A stretch of 41,688 nucleotides of DNA from Lentisphaeria bacterium. GTDB lineage: Bacteria; Verrucomicrobiota; Lentisphaeria; Victivallales; UBA1829. This document shows, one piece after another, positions 8,729 through 15,811 of this stretch (the stretch's first letter is position 1; every line of letters starts with the position of its first letter). A program made the translations under genes and the position numbers. The notes under the pieces are model-generated. The model did not search any database. It saw only the letters and a list, made by a program, of their open reading frames with translations, and had not been told where the DNA came from. The DNA lies in the NCBI GenBank assembly GCA_017963105.1, contig JAGCTY010000102.1:1-41688 (forward strand), given 5' to 3'.

Positions 8729-8764
8729 GCGCGTTTTGCAACTTTCTTGAAAGTATTTTCAAAG
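8722..8764. promoter_or_regulatory. Candidate operator: repeated TTTCAAG half-sites
   Basis: CTTTCAAG (8722-8729) and CTTGAAAG (8746-8753) form an 8-bp inverted repeat, and TTGAAA-GTAT-TTTCAA (8747-8762) is a second palindrome sharing a half-site. The cluster overlaps the -35 of the LexA-like gene, which suggests autoregulation; binding is inferred only. Confidence 0.45.
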
Positions 8765-8848
8765 TATACTAACAATTGTATGCCGTTCCTGACACCGTCA
8801 GACCTCACGATCAACTGCGGAAAACCTCCCGCGTCGGGCGGCGGGGTC

Positions 8849-8877
8849 TTGACTTTTCGTCTTCCGCATGGTATCTT
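8849..8877 (+). promoter_or_regulatory. apgM promoter
   Basis: TTGACT (8849-8854), 17 bp, TATCTT (8872-8877), about 50 bp before the apgM ATG. Confidence 0.6.
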
Positions 8878-8926
8878 ATTATAATCAGAACACAATTCAA
8901 TCCGCGATAAAAAAGGAAAATTGATC

Positions 8927-10150
8927 ATGAGCGCATGTGACCTGAAAGGCAAGGCCGTCGTCTTCCTCGGCGACGGTATGGCCGATCTCCCGATCCCCGA
9001 ACTCGGCGGAAAGACTCCCCTCGAAGCCGTCCCGACCCCGACCATGGACAGGATCGCCGCCAACGGCGCGTCCGGCACGTTCCTGACCCTGCCGGAAGGT
9101 TATCCGACCTCCTCGGACGTGGCGAACATGTCCGTGCTGGGCTACGCTCCCTCGCTGTACTACCCGGGCCGCGGTCCGATCGAGGCGGTCAGCCAGGGCA
9201 TCCCGCTCGCGGCCGACGACGTCGCGTGGCGCTGCAACCTGATCACAGTGGAGGACGGCATCCTGAAGGATTATTCCGCCGGTCACATCACGAAGGAGCA
9301 TTCCCGCGTCCTGATGGAGGCGCTTCAGGAACGGTTCGGTTCCGACAAGCTCACGTTCTATCCCGGCGTCAGCTACCGCAACCTGCTGATCCTGCATGGA
9401 ACGGAATTCTCCCCGAACGTCGGCTACTACAAGCCGGATTCCTCGCAGGACATTCCTGTCGCCGAACTGCCGTGGACCGCGCTGGACGACTCGAAGGAAG
9501 CCGCGCACACGGTGGAGTTCCTGAATAAACTCTGGGCGGATGCCGCCGCGTTCCTGGCCGAACACCCGCTGGTGAAATCCGGCGAGGCGAAAGGCAACGC
9601 GATCTGGCCGTGGAGCCCGGGCCGCACGCCGTCGTTCCCGAAGTTCACGGAACGCTACGGCGGCAAGACCGGCGCGGTGATCACGGCGGTCGACGTGATC
9701 TCCGGCATCGCAAAGTGCGCCGGGATGGATGTGATCCCCGTCGAGGGCGCCACCGGCTACATCGACACGAACTACGAAGGCAAGGCGGCGGCGGCCATCC
9801 GTGCGATCGAAGACCACGATTTCGTGTACGTGCATCTCGAGGCCATCGACGAGACCGGGCATGAAGGCCGGCTCGACCTCAAGATGCAGGCGATCCGCGA
9901 CTTCGAGAACCGCATCATCAAGCCCGTCGTCGAGGCGCTCCAGGGACGCGGCGTCACATTCGCGGTCCTCCCCGACCATCCCGTGCCGCTCTCCATGCGC
10001 CAGCATACGCGCACCCCGGTGCCCGTCTGCATCTGGGGCCCGCACATCCAGCCCGATTCCGTTATGGAATACTCGGAAAAGGCCGCGCCGAACGGCTCGC
10101 TCGGGTTCATGACCGGCGACGCGTTCATCCGGATGGTGCTCGGCCTCTGA
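8927..10150 (+). CDS. apgM: Cofactor-independent phosphoglycerate mutase, archaeal type (ApgM family)
   Basis: 407-aa enzyme of the alkaline phosphatase superfamily, interconverting 3- and 2-phosphoglycerate in glycolysis. Metal and phospho-enzyme features are visible: the N-terminal FLGDGMADLPIPELGGKTPL, the nucleophile region GYPTSSDVANMSVLGY, ITAVDVISGIAKCAGM, the metal ligands in HLEAIDETGHEG, and DHPVPLSMRQHT near the C-terminus. ATG 8927 is chosen because AAAGGAAA precedes it; a TTG two codons upstream is less likely. Some members of this family in anaerobes act as homoserine kinases, so the substrate cannot be fixed from sequence alone. A terminator follows. Confidence 0.9.
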   Translation: MSACDLKGKAVVFLGDGMADLPIPELGGKTPLEAVPTPTMDRIAANGASGTFLTLPEGYPTSSDVANMSVLGYAPSLYYPGRGPIEAVSQGIPLAADDVAWRCNLITVEDGILKDYSAGHITKEHSRVLMEALQERFGSDKLTFYPGVSYRNLLILHGTEFSPNVGYYKPDSSQDIPVAELPWTALDDSKEAAHTVEFLNKLWADAAAFLAEHPLVKSGEAKGNAIWPWSPGRTPSFPKFTERYGGKTGAVITAVDVISGIAKCAGMDVIPVEGATGYIDTNYEGKAAAAIRAIEDHDFVYVHLEAIDETGHEGRLDLKMQAIRDFENRIIKPVVEALQGRGVTFAVLPDHPVPLSMRQHTRTPVPVCIWGPHIQPDSVMEYSEKAAPNGSLGFMTGDAFIRMVLGL

Positions 10151-10182
10151 GAAAAAACGGAACGGAAAACAAGTTCATTTTT

Positions 10183-10218
10183 GCCCGGATCGTCTTTGCG
10201 ACGGTTCGGGCTTTTTTT
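10183..10218 (+). terminator. Rho-independent terminator after apgM
   Basis: Stem GCCCGGATCGTC (10183-10194) with GACGGTTCGGGC (10200-10211), G-U wobbles only, followed by seven T (10212-10218). Confidence 0.85.
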
Positions 10219-10232
10219 CCTTCGATCCGATG

Positions 10233-10310
10233 CAAAGCAGGCTCTGCCCGGCACACGTTGTGTGTGCCTGAGCGGAGCCGGGCTCTGCTACAGTGGAGGA
10301 CATGTCCTCC
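10233..10310. repeat. GC-rich palindromic element at the end of prmC
   Basis: GCCCGGC (10246-10252) pairs with GCCGGGC (10277-10283); inside it GGCACAC and GTGTGCC form an alternative stem; a perfect 16-bp palindrome GGAGGACATGTCCTCC follows (10295-10310) and covers the last codons of prmC. It resembles in style the repeats at 11228 and 39265. Confidence 0.5.
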
Positions 10311-11130
10311 CGGTGAGGAAGCGTACCGCGCCGTACTGGTCATGCAGGAGCGCGGGAGTGCGCAGGTAGTTTGAGGCGAGTTCGAGCGCGCGGTCCGCGT
10401 TGCACGGATCAAGCTCGAAAAAAACGCGTCCGACAGGGGTCAGGAACGCGGGAGCCTGTTCCAGCGCGCGGGCGATGACGTCCAGGCCGTCGGCGCCGCC
10501 GAACAAAGCTTCGTCCGGCTCGAAATCGCGCACGTTCGGGGGAAGTTTGCCGCGGTCGCCCTCCGGAATGTACGGGAGGTTCGCCGCGATGAGGTCGAAC
10601 TTGCGTCCGGCGACCGGAGCGAAGAGGTCGCCCCGCAGGAACGTCACGTTCGGCAGCGCAAGTCTTTTCAAATTGAGCTCAGCCCACTTCAGTGCGGCGG
10701 GGGAAAGCTCGGTTCCGACAACCGTCAGGTCAGGGCGCTCCGATGCGAGCGCCAGCGAGATCGCGCCGCTGCCCGTACCGAGTTCGCAGACGGATGCGCC
10801 GCGCGGCAGGCCGTCGAGCATGAGGTCGATGGAATACTCCGTTTCCGGGCGCGGGATCAGGCAGCCGGGGCCGACGGCAAGCTCCAAATTGCGAAACGGT
10901 GCGTGCCCGAAAACGTACTGCCACGGTTCGTTCGTCAGGCGGCGGGCCAGGAAGGATTCCGCCCGGGTCGGAACATCGGACGGCGTCTCTTCATGGGCGT
11001 GAAGCGCGAATTCGCGGTCGGGGATGCCGGCGGCCTCGCAGACGATGTAGTGAGCCTCAAGATCCGCCGCCTCGAATCCCGCCTGCGAAAAGCGTTCCGT
11101 GAGTTTTTTTTTCAGTTCGAGAAACGTCAT
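10288..11130 (-). CDS. prmC: Peptide chain release factor N5-glutamine methyltransferase
   Basis: 280 aa. Methylates the Gln of the GGQ motif in release factors RF1/RF2 using S-adenosylmethionine. Shown by the N-terminal helical domain, PLxPRPETE-type motif (LIPRPETE, 91-98), SAM motif CELGTGSGAISLALA (115-129), and the target-binding tetrapeptide NLPY (184-187) where most family members have NPPY. The ATG at 11130 matches the family start (MTFLELKKKL); the longer frame to 11229 is not supported. The last residues (TGRTCPPL) run into a palindromic repeat, so the C-terminus may have been altered by it. No prfA is adjacent. Confidence 0.92.
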   Translation of the reverse strand: MTFLELKKKLTERFSQAGFEAADLEAHYIVCEAAGIPDREFALHAHEETPSDVPTRAESFLARRLTNEPWQYVFGHAPFRNLELAVGPGCLIPRPETEYSIDLMLDGLPRGASVCELGTGSGAISLALASERPDLTVVGTELSPAALKWAELNLKRLALPNVTFLRGDLFAPVAGRKFDLIAANLPYIPEGDRGKLPPNVRDFEPDEALFGGADGLDVIARALEQAPAFLTPVGRVFFELDPCNADRALELASNYLRTPALLHDQYGAVRFLTGRTCPPL

Positions 11131-11227
11131 GGCGGAGGGAAGATCAGGGGGCCGGGTTCTTACAAAAAACGGCGGCATCCGACGTGTCGCGGGAAGAAAA
11201 CCGCGGTGACGCCGTGAAAACCGCCGC

Positions 11228-11278
11228 ACAGCACACAGCAGGCCGTGCTGTCAAAGTGCGCGGCTTGCGCTCGCGCAC
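11228..11278. repeat. Divergent copy of the two-hairpin intergenic repeat
   Basis: CAGCAC...GTGCTG is followed by GTGCGCG (11256-11262), loop GCTTGCGCT, CGCGCAC (11272-11278). Same layout as the 43-bp units at 39265-39393, with different but still complementary stem bases. It lies just downstream of the TRL lipoprotein gene. Confidence 0.6.
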
Positions 11279-11305
11279 GGTGATTCAGTTGGACCTGATC
11301 GTCAA

Positions 11306-11692
11306 TTACTTCTGATTGCTCTTGGCCGGGGCGAGGGTCTGGTCGGGACCGAGGGACTTGCCGGTGCCGAAGACTTCGGTCTTGTAGATGCCGTAGATGC
11401 CGAAATAGTTCGTCACGTGAGTGTTCGTCCAGGCGATTTTGTCGATGCCGCCGTTGACCGCGGCTTCATTGATGGAGGCGTCGCCGCCGGCGACCCAGCC
11501 GAGGATGCTGTAGCAGGAGGAGGAACCGCGGCGGTTATAGGACTGGCTCAGGTTGCCGTCGCCGACGGTACCCGGCAGAACGACGTCCGTGTAGAGGCAT
11601 CCGAGCGGGAACGGAGTGGCGCAGGAGGTGACGGCGAGGGCGCCGAGCGCGGCGCAGGCGGAAAGGACGGCGAGTTTGAGGGACTGTTTCAT
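11306..11692 (-). CDS. TRL-family lipoprotein
   Basis: 128 aa. Signal peptide MKQSLKLAVLSACAALGALA ending in the lipobox AVTSC (Cys24), so it is lipid-anchored. The mature region fits the TRL domain, a small family first noticed near tRNA loci: YSILGWVAGGDASINEAA, NGGIDKIAWTNTHVTNYFGIYGIYKTEVFG. Function is unknown. A good AGGAG ribosome site lies 10 bp before the ATG. The leader carries AGTTTCAGTTAAAA (11715-11728), half of the long hairpin repeat seen elsewhere. Confidence 0.85.
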   Translation of the reverse strand: MKQSLKLAVLSACAALGALAVTSCATPFPLGCLYTDVVLPGTVGDGNLSQSYNRRGSSSCYSILGWVAGGDASINEAAVNGGIDKIAWTNTHVTNYFGIYGIYKTEVFGTGKSLGPDQTLAPAKSNQK

Positions 11693-11746
11693 GGGATTTG
11701 TCTCCTGATATTCGAGTTTCAGTTAAAAGCGTATAGTTTATAAAGC

Positions 11747-11775
11747 AATATATCATACTCCGCCGGTCAAATCAA
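11747..11775 (-). promoter_or_regulatory. Promoter of the TRL lipoprotein gene
   Basis: Minus-strand TTGATT (11770-11775), 17 bp, TATATT (11747-11752). Confidence 0.55.
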
Positions 11776-12024
11776 GTCTTTTTTCCGAACTTTTCCGAAA
11801 AAAGCGGAAAAAACTCCGGCGGACATGCCGATTTGTCCGATGGAAGCTGTCGTGTTGCAACCTGCCGCGCAGCCTCATGCTTTCATACGCCCCACATCTG
11901 TCCGGTTGCTTCGAACTCGGGAACGGCTCCCTTCTCCCCCCTTCCCGCACATACGAACAAGTTTCTCCGGTCCCGGAGCGGAGGGAATGAGCATGGCCCC
12001 TCTCACGCATACGCGCAGTACGTG

Positions 12025-12064
12025 CAAGTTTCAGTCAGAACAGGTTCCTTTTGACTGAAACTTG
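12025..12064. repeat. Long hairpin repeat, copy 3 (diverged)
   Basis: Arm CAAGTTTCAGTCAGAA (12025-12040), loop CAGGTTCC, arm TTTTGACTGAAACTTG (12049-12064). Compared with copies 1 and 2, a T-to-C change in one arm is matched by A-to-G in the other, so pairing is kept. It sits about 60 bp downstream of trmB; the GC-rich lead is only partly kept. Confidence 0.8.
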
Positions 12065-12125
12065 ACTGGGTGTCCGGAATCGTTCTGTTTGACTTCTTTT
12101 TTTCTGTCGGGGGCGGAAAAACAGG

Positions 12126-12734
12126 TCAGAGTTTTCGCCAGGCGCGGTGCGTTACGGTTTTTCCCTCGGATTCCCAGAGCAGTTCGAACCCGGTCTTGAT
12201 GTCCGCGACGTCGGCGATAAGCGAGGTGTCTGACGGCGCGAAGAGGCCGGATTCGGTCACGGTCCGGTCGGCGATCTCCAGATATTCCGCATTGTCCGTG
12301 GAGAAATGAAACACGCCGCCGGGTTTCAGGATGCGCGCGAACTGCGTCATGATGTCCGAAGTGACGAGGCGGTGGCAGCGGTGTTTTTCCTTCGGCCACG
12401 GATCCGGGCACAGCAGGTTCACGCGGTCGAGGAACGCATCCGGGATCGTCCGCGAGATCAGCACGCGCGACTCGCTCTTCAGCACGTGGAGATTTGCCAG
12501 GTGGTCCCGCAGGACGCGTTTTTGGACCTTACGCACGCGGCCGAGCAGCATGTCCGCCGCGATCACGTACACGTCGGGACGCCGTTCGGCCAGCGCCAGC
12601 GCGAATTCGCCGTCGCCGCAGCCCAGGTCGAGCTCGACGCGCGTTCCCGGGGCCGGCATGGGGACCACGTTTTCCAGCCGGGTATAAAGGTTATGGAGCA
12701 TTACGATGCCGTCAACTTGTTTTTTCGCCGTCAT
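12126..12734 (-). CDS. trmB: tRNA (guanine-N7-)-methyltransferase
   Basis: 202 aa. Makes m7G46 in tRNA variable loops from SAM. Shown by the SAM motif ELDLGCGDGEFALALA, the family signature CPDPWPKEKHRCHRLV, and the C-terminal TGFELLWESEGKTVTHRAWRK. The start at 12734 overlaps the last 23 bp of the upstream PHP gene, with AGGGAT before it. It is slightly shorter than many homologues, lacking an N-terminal extension. Co-transcribed with the PHP phosphatase. Confidence 0.92.
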   Translation of the reverse strand: MTAKKQVDGIVMLHNLYTRLENVVPMPAPGTRVELDLGCGDGEFALALAERRPDVYVIAADMLLGRVRKVQKRVLRDHLANLHVLKSESRVLISRTIPDAFLDRVNLLCPDPWPKEKHRCHRLVTSDIMTQFARILKPGGVFHFSTDNAEYLEIADRTVTESGLFAPSDTSLIADVADIKTGFELLWESEGKTVTHRAWRKL

Positions 12735-13587
12735 GGGAATCCCTGTTCTGCTTTGCGGCCAGGAGCCGTTCATAGATTTCGAACGGGATCGCGAGATTGC
12801 CGTCGATCCCGGTTCCCATTTTGACCCGGGGATGGGACGCCCCGTGAAAATCGCTTCCGCCGGAGACCAGCAGCGAACGGGCGCGTGCGAAATCCAGCGC
12901 GTCGGCCTGCTGTTGTTCGGCGAACATCGAGTAGTAGCATTCGAGGCCGTCGAGGCCATAGGAGACCAGCCGCGTGCCGATCTTCCGGAGGGCCGCCCGG
13001 GCTCCGTGTGCCGCGTGGAGCGGATGCGCCCAGACCGCAAGTCCGCCCGCCCCGTGGATCAGACGGATGCAGACGTCGACGGGATAATACTTGCGTGCGA
13101 CGTAGCACGAGCCGCCGCGCCCGATCAGACGGTTGAACACACCCTGCATGTCCTGGAAATACCCTTTTCCGAGCAGAACGGCTGCCATGTGCGGACGCCC
13201 GACGCTTTCGCCGCCCGCCTCGGCCAGGACCTCGTCCATCGAGATATCATACCCTTTCGACCGGATTTTATCCACCATCTCCGCGTTGCGTTCCTCCCGC
13301 CACAGGCGCATCTGTTCCAGCGCGGACCGCAGCGGGGCGCAGCCGGGGTCGATGAACAGCCCCACGATGTGGATATCCTTGCTGAACAACATGCTCGCCA
13401 GTTCGACGCCCGGCACGGCGTGAAGCGGCGTCCCCGACGCGGCGGACAGGAACCGTTCCACGCCCGAAACCGTGTCATGGTCGGTCAGGGCCGCTGCTTC
13501 CAGCCCTGATTCCAGGGCGGCGGCGACCAGTTCCTCCGGCGTCAGGGTGCCGTCGGAACAGCTGCTGTGCATGTGAAGGTCAATCAT
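12712..13587 (-). CDS. PHP-domain phosphoesterase (YciV/RNase AM type)
   Basis: 291 aa cytoplasmic metal-dependent phosphatase. The PHP metal ligands are all present: LHMHSSCSDG at the N-terminus, TDHDT, PGVE, GRPHMA, WAHPL and SDFHG. The family includes 3',5'-nucleoside bisphosphate phosphatases and the 5'-end-processing RNase AM; which one cannot be told from sequence. It starts an operon with trmB, overlapping it by 23 bp, an arrangement that suggests a shared RNA-related role. Confidence 0.88.
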   Translation of the reverse strand: MIDLHMHSSCSDGTLTPEELVAAALESGLEAAALTDHDTVSGVERFLSAASGTPLHAVPGVELASMLFSKDIHIVGLFIDPGCAPLRSALEQMRLWREERNAEMVDKIRSKGYDISMDEVLAEAGGESVGRPHMAAVLLGKGYFQDMQGVFNRLIGRGGSCYVARKYYPVDVCIRLIHGAGGLAVWAHPLHAAHGARAALRKIGTRLVSYGLDGLECYYSMFAEQQQADALDFARARSLLVSGGSDFHGASHPRVKMGTGIDGNLAIPFEIYERLLAAKQNRDSHDGEKTS

Positions 13588-13660
13588 GGTTGCTCCAAAT
13601 CAGGGGATGTCCGGACCATTCCGTCCGGAATATGAGGCGCGTCGGATGTTCCGGCCTTAA

Positions 13661-13688
13661 AATATACAGCGAAAAACGTATTTTTCAA
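13661..13688 (-). promoter_or_regulatory. Promoter of PHP-trmB
   Basis: Minus-strand TTGAAA (13683-13688), 16 bp, TATATT (13661-13666). Confidence 0.55.
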
Positions 13689-13698
13689 TTCATCCGGC

Positions 13699-13726
13699 TT
13701 GATTATCATATTTTTAGTGCTATTTT
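13699..13726 (+). promoter_or_regulatory. Promoter of the DksA-like fusion gene
   Basis: TTGATT (13699-13704), 16 bp, TATTTT (13721-13726), implying a leader of about 130 nt before the ATG. Confidence 0.5.
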
Positions 13727-13864
13727 AAATAATTCGATCGTTTTTTCCGGACTTCCGGTTTTTGTCCGCCTACGATGCGGAAGGCCGGCCCGGCAAGGAT
13801 GAATCGTTTTTCAAAAACACATTGATCCGGCCATCGACAGCCGTAAAACCAGGAGTTGTAACGG

Positions 13865-15157
13865 ATGAAAAAGAATGATCTTAAGCAGGCCAAAACACCG
13901 GCCTCCAAGCCGCTGACTAAAACTGATGCGAAGGCTTCTCCCGCAAAGACGGCTGTCAAACCCGCGACGAAGAAGGCCGCTGCTAAGGCTGAGGTCAAAG
14001 CTCCCGCGAAGAAAGCCGCAAAGGCCGCTCCGGCAAAGAAGGCCGCTCCTGCGAAGAAGGCCGCCGCAACAAAGGCCGCTCCTGCGAAGAAGGCCGCCGC
14101 GAAGGCTGCCGCGAAGGCTGCCCCTGCGAAGAAGGCCGCCCCGGCAAAGAAGGCCGCTCCCGCGAAGAAAGCCGTCGCGAAGGCTGCCGCTAAGGCTGAG
14201 GTCAAAGCTCCCGCGAAGAAGGCCGCCGCGAAGACTACCGCGAAGGTTGCCGCTAAGGCTGAGGTCAAAGCTCCCGCGAAGAAAGCCGTCGCGAAGACTA
14301 CCGCAACAAAGGCCGCTCCGGTGAAGGTTGCCGCAAAGGCCGCCCCGGCGAAGGTTGCCTCGAAAACCGCTGTGAAGGCCGTTTCGGCGAATGCTGCCCC
14401 GGCAAAGAAGGCCGCTCCTGCGAAGAAGGCCGCCGCAACAAAGGCCGCTCCTGCGAAGAAGGCCGCCGCGAAGGCTGCCGCGAAGGCTGCCCCTGCGAAG
14501 AAGGCCGCCCCGGCGAAGGTTGCCGCGAAAGCCGCTCCGGTGAAGGTTGCCGCTAAGGCAGCTCCCGCGGCTAAGGCCGCTCCGGTGAAGGTTGAGGTCA
14601 ATGTCTCTGCAAAAGCGGCTTCGAAATCGGCCGCCGTGCTGAACAACGCCAAGAAAAAGCCGGACAAGAACAAAGACGTCCAGGCCTCCCACCACGGCCG
14701 CATTGTCACGAAGGCCGAGGTCGCGGCATTCCAGAACCAGGCGGAAGCCAGCGGCCACATCATCAGGAAATCGCATTTCTCCCCGAAGATGAAAAAGCAC
14801 TACCGGGATATCCTGCTTGAGCTGAGGGCCGGCTACATGGACCAGCTGAACATCCACCGTGCCGATGCCCTGACCAACAGAAAAACCGGTCCCGGAGCGG
14901 GCATGGCGACGCACATGGCCGACCTCGGAAGCGACAATTTCCAGCATGATTTCGAACTGGGCCTGCTGTCCGACGAAGGCACCGTGATCGAAATGATCGA
15001 CGAAGCGCTGACCCGCCTCGACGAGAACGAATACGGCATCTGCATCGAGTGCGGCAACGAAATCAGCCCGGCGCGTCTCGAGGTCAAGCCCTATGCGCGT
15101 TTCTGCGTGGCCTGCAAGTCCCGCAAGGAAGCGAGCGAGGGGGGGCGTCACCGCTGA
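13865..15157 (+). CDS. Histone H1-like (Lys/Ala repeat) protein fused to a DksA/TraR zinc finger domain
   Basis: 430 aa in two parts. Residues about 20-265 are tandem AAPAKKAA-type and KAEVKAPAKK repeats, extremely basic and like the tail of histone H1 or AlgP, expected to bind DNA or RNA and to be disordered. The last about 130 residues form a DksA/TraR domain: helical hairpin with acidic tip (MADLGSDNFQHDFELGLL) and the C4 zinc finger CIECGN...CVACKS. DksA-type proteins bind the RNA polymerase secondary channel. The ATG is preceded by AGGAG. The repeat DNA is itself a coding tandem repeat (13970-14600), prone to length change, and makes a long false reading frame on the other strand. Confidence 0.85.
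   Translation: MKKNDLKQAKTPASKPLTKTDAKASPAKTAVKPATKKAAAKAEVKAPAKKAAKAAPAKKAAPAKKAAATKAAPAKKAAAKAAAKAAPAKKAAPAKKAAPAKKAVAKAAAKAEVKAPAKKAAAKTTAKVAAKAEVKAPAKKAVAKTTATKAAPVKVAAKAAPAKVASKTAVKAVSANAAPAKKAAPAKKAAATKAAPAKKAAAKAAAKAAPAKKAAPAKVAAKAAPVKVAAKAAPAAKAAPVKVEVNVSAKAASKSAAVLNNAKKKPDKNKDVQASHHGRIVTKAEVAAFQNQAEASGHIIRKSHFSPKMKKHYRDILLELRAGYMDQLNIHRADALTNRKTGPGAGMATHMADLGSDNFQHDFELGLLSDEGTVIEMIDEALTRLDENEYGICIECGNEISPARLEVKPYARFCVACKSRKEASEGGRHR
13970..14600 (+). repeat. Coding tandem repeats (Lys/Ala-rich)
   Basis: Imperfect units encoding AAPAKKA, including two almost identical blocks (about 14030-14140 and 14395-14510). They lie in frame inside the DksA-like fusion gene. Confidence 0.8.
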
Positions 15158-15247
15158 TTCCCGCGAGACGGGACGCATTCCTCCCCGGTGCTGAATAACC
15201 GGTGATTCCCGCCGCGTCATTCCTTCCGCATTATTCCTCTGTCCGCC

Positions 15248-15811
15248 ATGAAGTTTTTCACTCCAGAAGCCCGCATGACGTCCGGATCGTCCCGGGAACG
15301 CCATGTCATCCTTGCCGCCGCTGTGTTCGCGCTTGTGCTGGTGATCCTGGACCAGGTGACCAAGGTCCTGGTCCTGCGGAACATCGAACTGCATGACCGC
15401 GTCACGGTCATCCCCGGTTTCTTCGACCTCACGCATGTCACGAACAAGGGCGCGGCGTGGGGCATGTTTCATAATTTCCCGTGGATTCCGTTCGGGATTT
15501 CCATTGCGGCATTCGTCCTGTTGATCGTCTTCCTGCGGAAACTGAGCGCCGGCTGGCCGGAACGCTGTTTCGCGCTTCTGATGGTCATGTCCGGCATCGC
15601 CGGCAACTGCTCGGATCGTCTCTGGCACGGCGCGGTCATCGACTTCCTCCGGTTTCACTGGCGGAACGTCGCCGAATGGCCGTCGTTCAACGTGGCGGAT
15701 TCGGCGATCTGCTGCGGTGTCACGCTGTTCGTGATCTCCTCGTTCTTCCGGCCCGAAAACAAATCCGAGGTGAAACGGGATGACGCCGGCGACGCTGAGA
15801 AACCTGCTTGA
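15248..15811 (+). CDS. lspA: Lipoprotein signal peptidase
   Basis: 187 aa inner-membrane aspartyl protease (signal peptidase II) that cleaves lipoprotein signal peptides, such as those of the two lipoproteins in this window. Visible motifs: ILDQVTK in the first helix, TNKGAAWGMF, GIAGNCSDRLWHGAVIDFLRF and PSFNVADSAI; the Asp of VIDF and the Asp of NVAD are the expected catalytic pair. Four membrane helices. It overlaps miaA by 32 bp. Confidence 0.95.
   Translation: MKFFTPEARMTSGSSRERHVILAAAVFALVLVILDQVTKVLVLRNIELHDRVTVIPGFFDLTHVTNKGAAWGMFHNFPWIPFGISIAAFVLLIVFLRKLSAGWPERCFALLMVMSGIAGNCSDRLWHGAVIDFLRFHWRNVAEWPSFNVADSAICCGVTLFVISSFFRPENKSEVKRDDAGDAEKPA

Larger units (their letters stand above)
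8604..8926. other. Divergent control region between the LexA-like gene and apgM
   Basis: 323 bp holding a promoter for each gene and a group of TTTCAAG/CTTGAAA half-sites. No gene seen. Confidence 0.6.
11693..12125. other. Intergenic region with promoter and third long hairpin
   Basis: 433 bp. It holds the TRL promoter, a half-copy of the hairpin arm (11715-11728) and the diverged third hairpin at 12025-12064. No gene seen. Confidence 0.6.
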
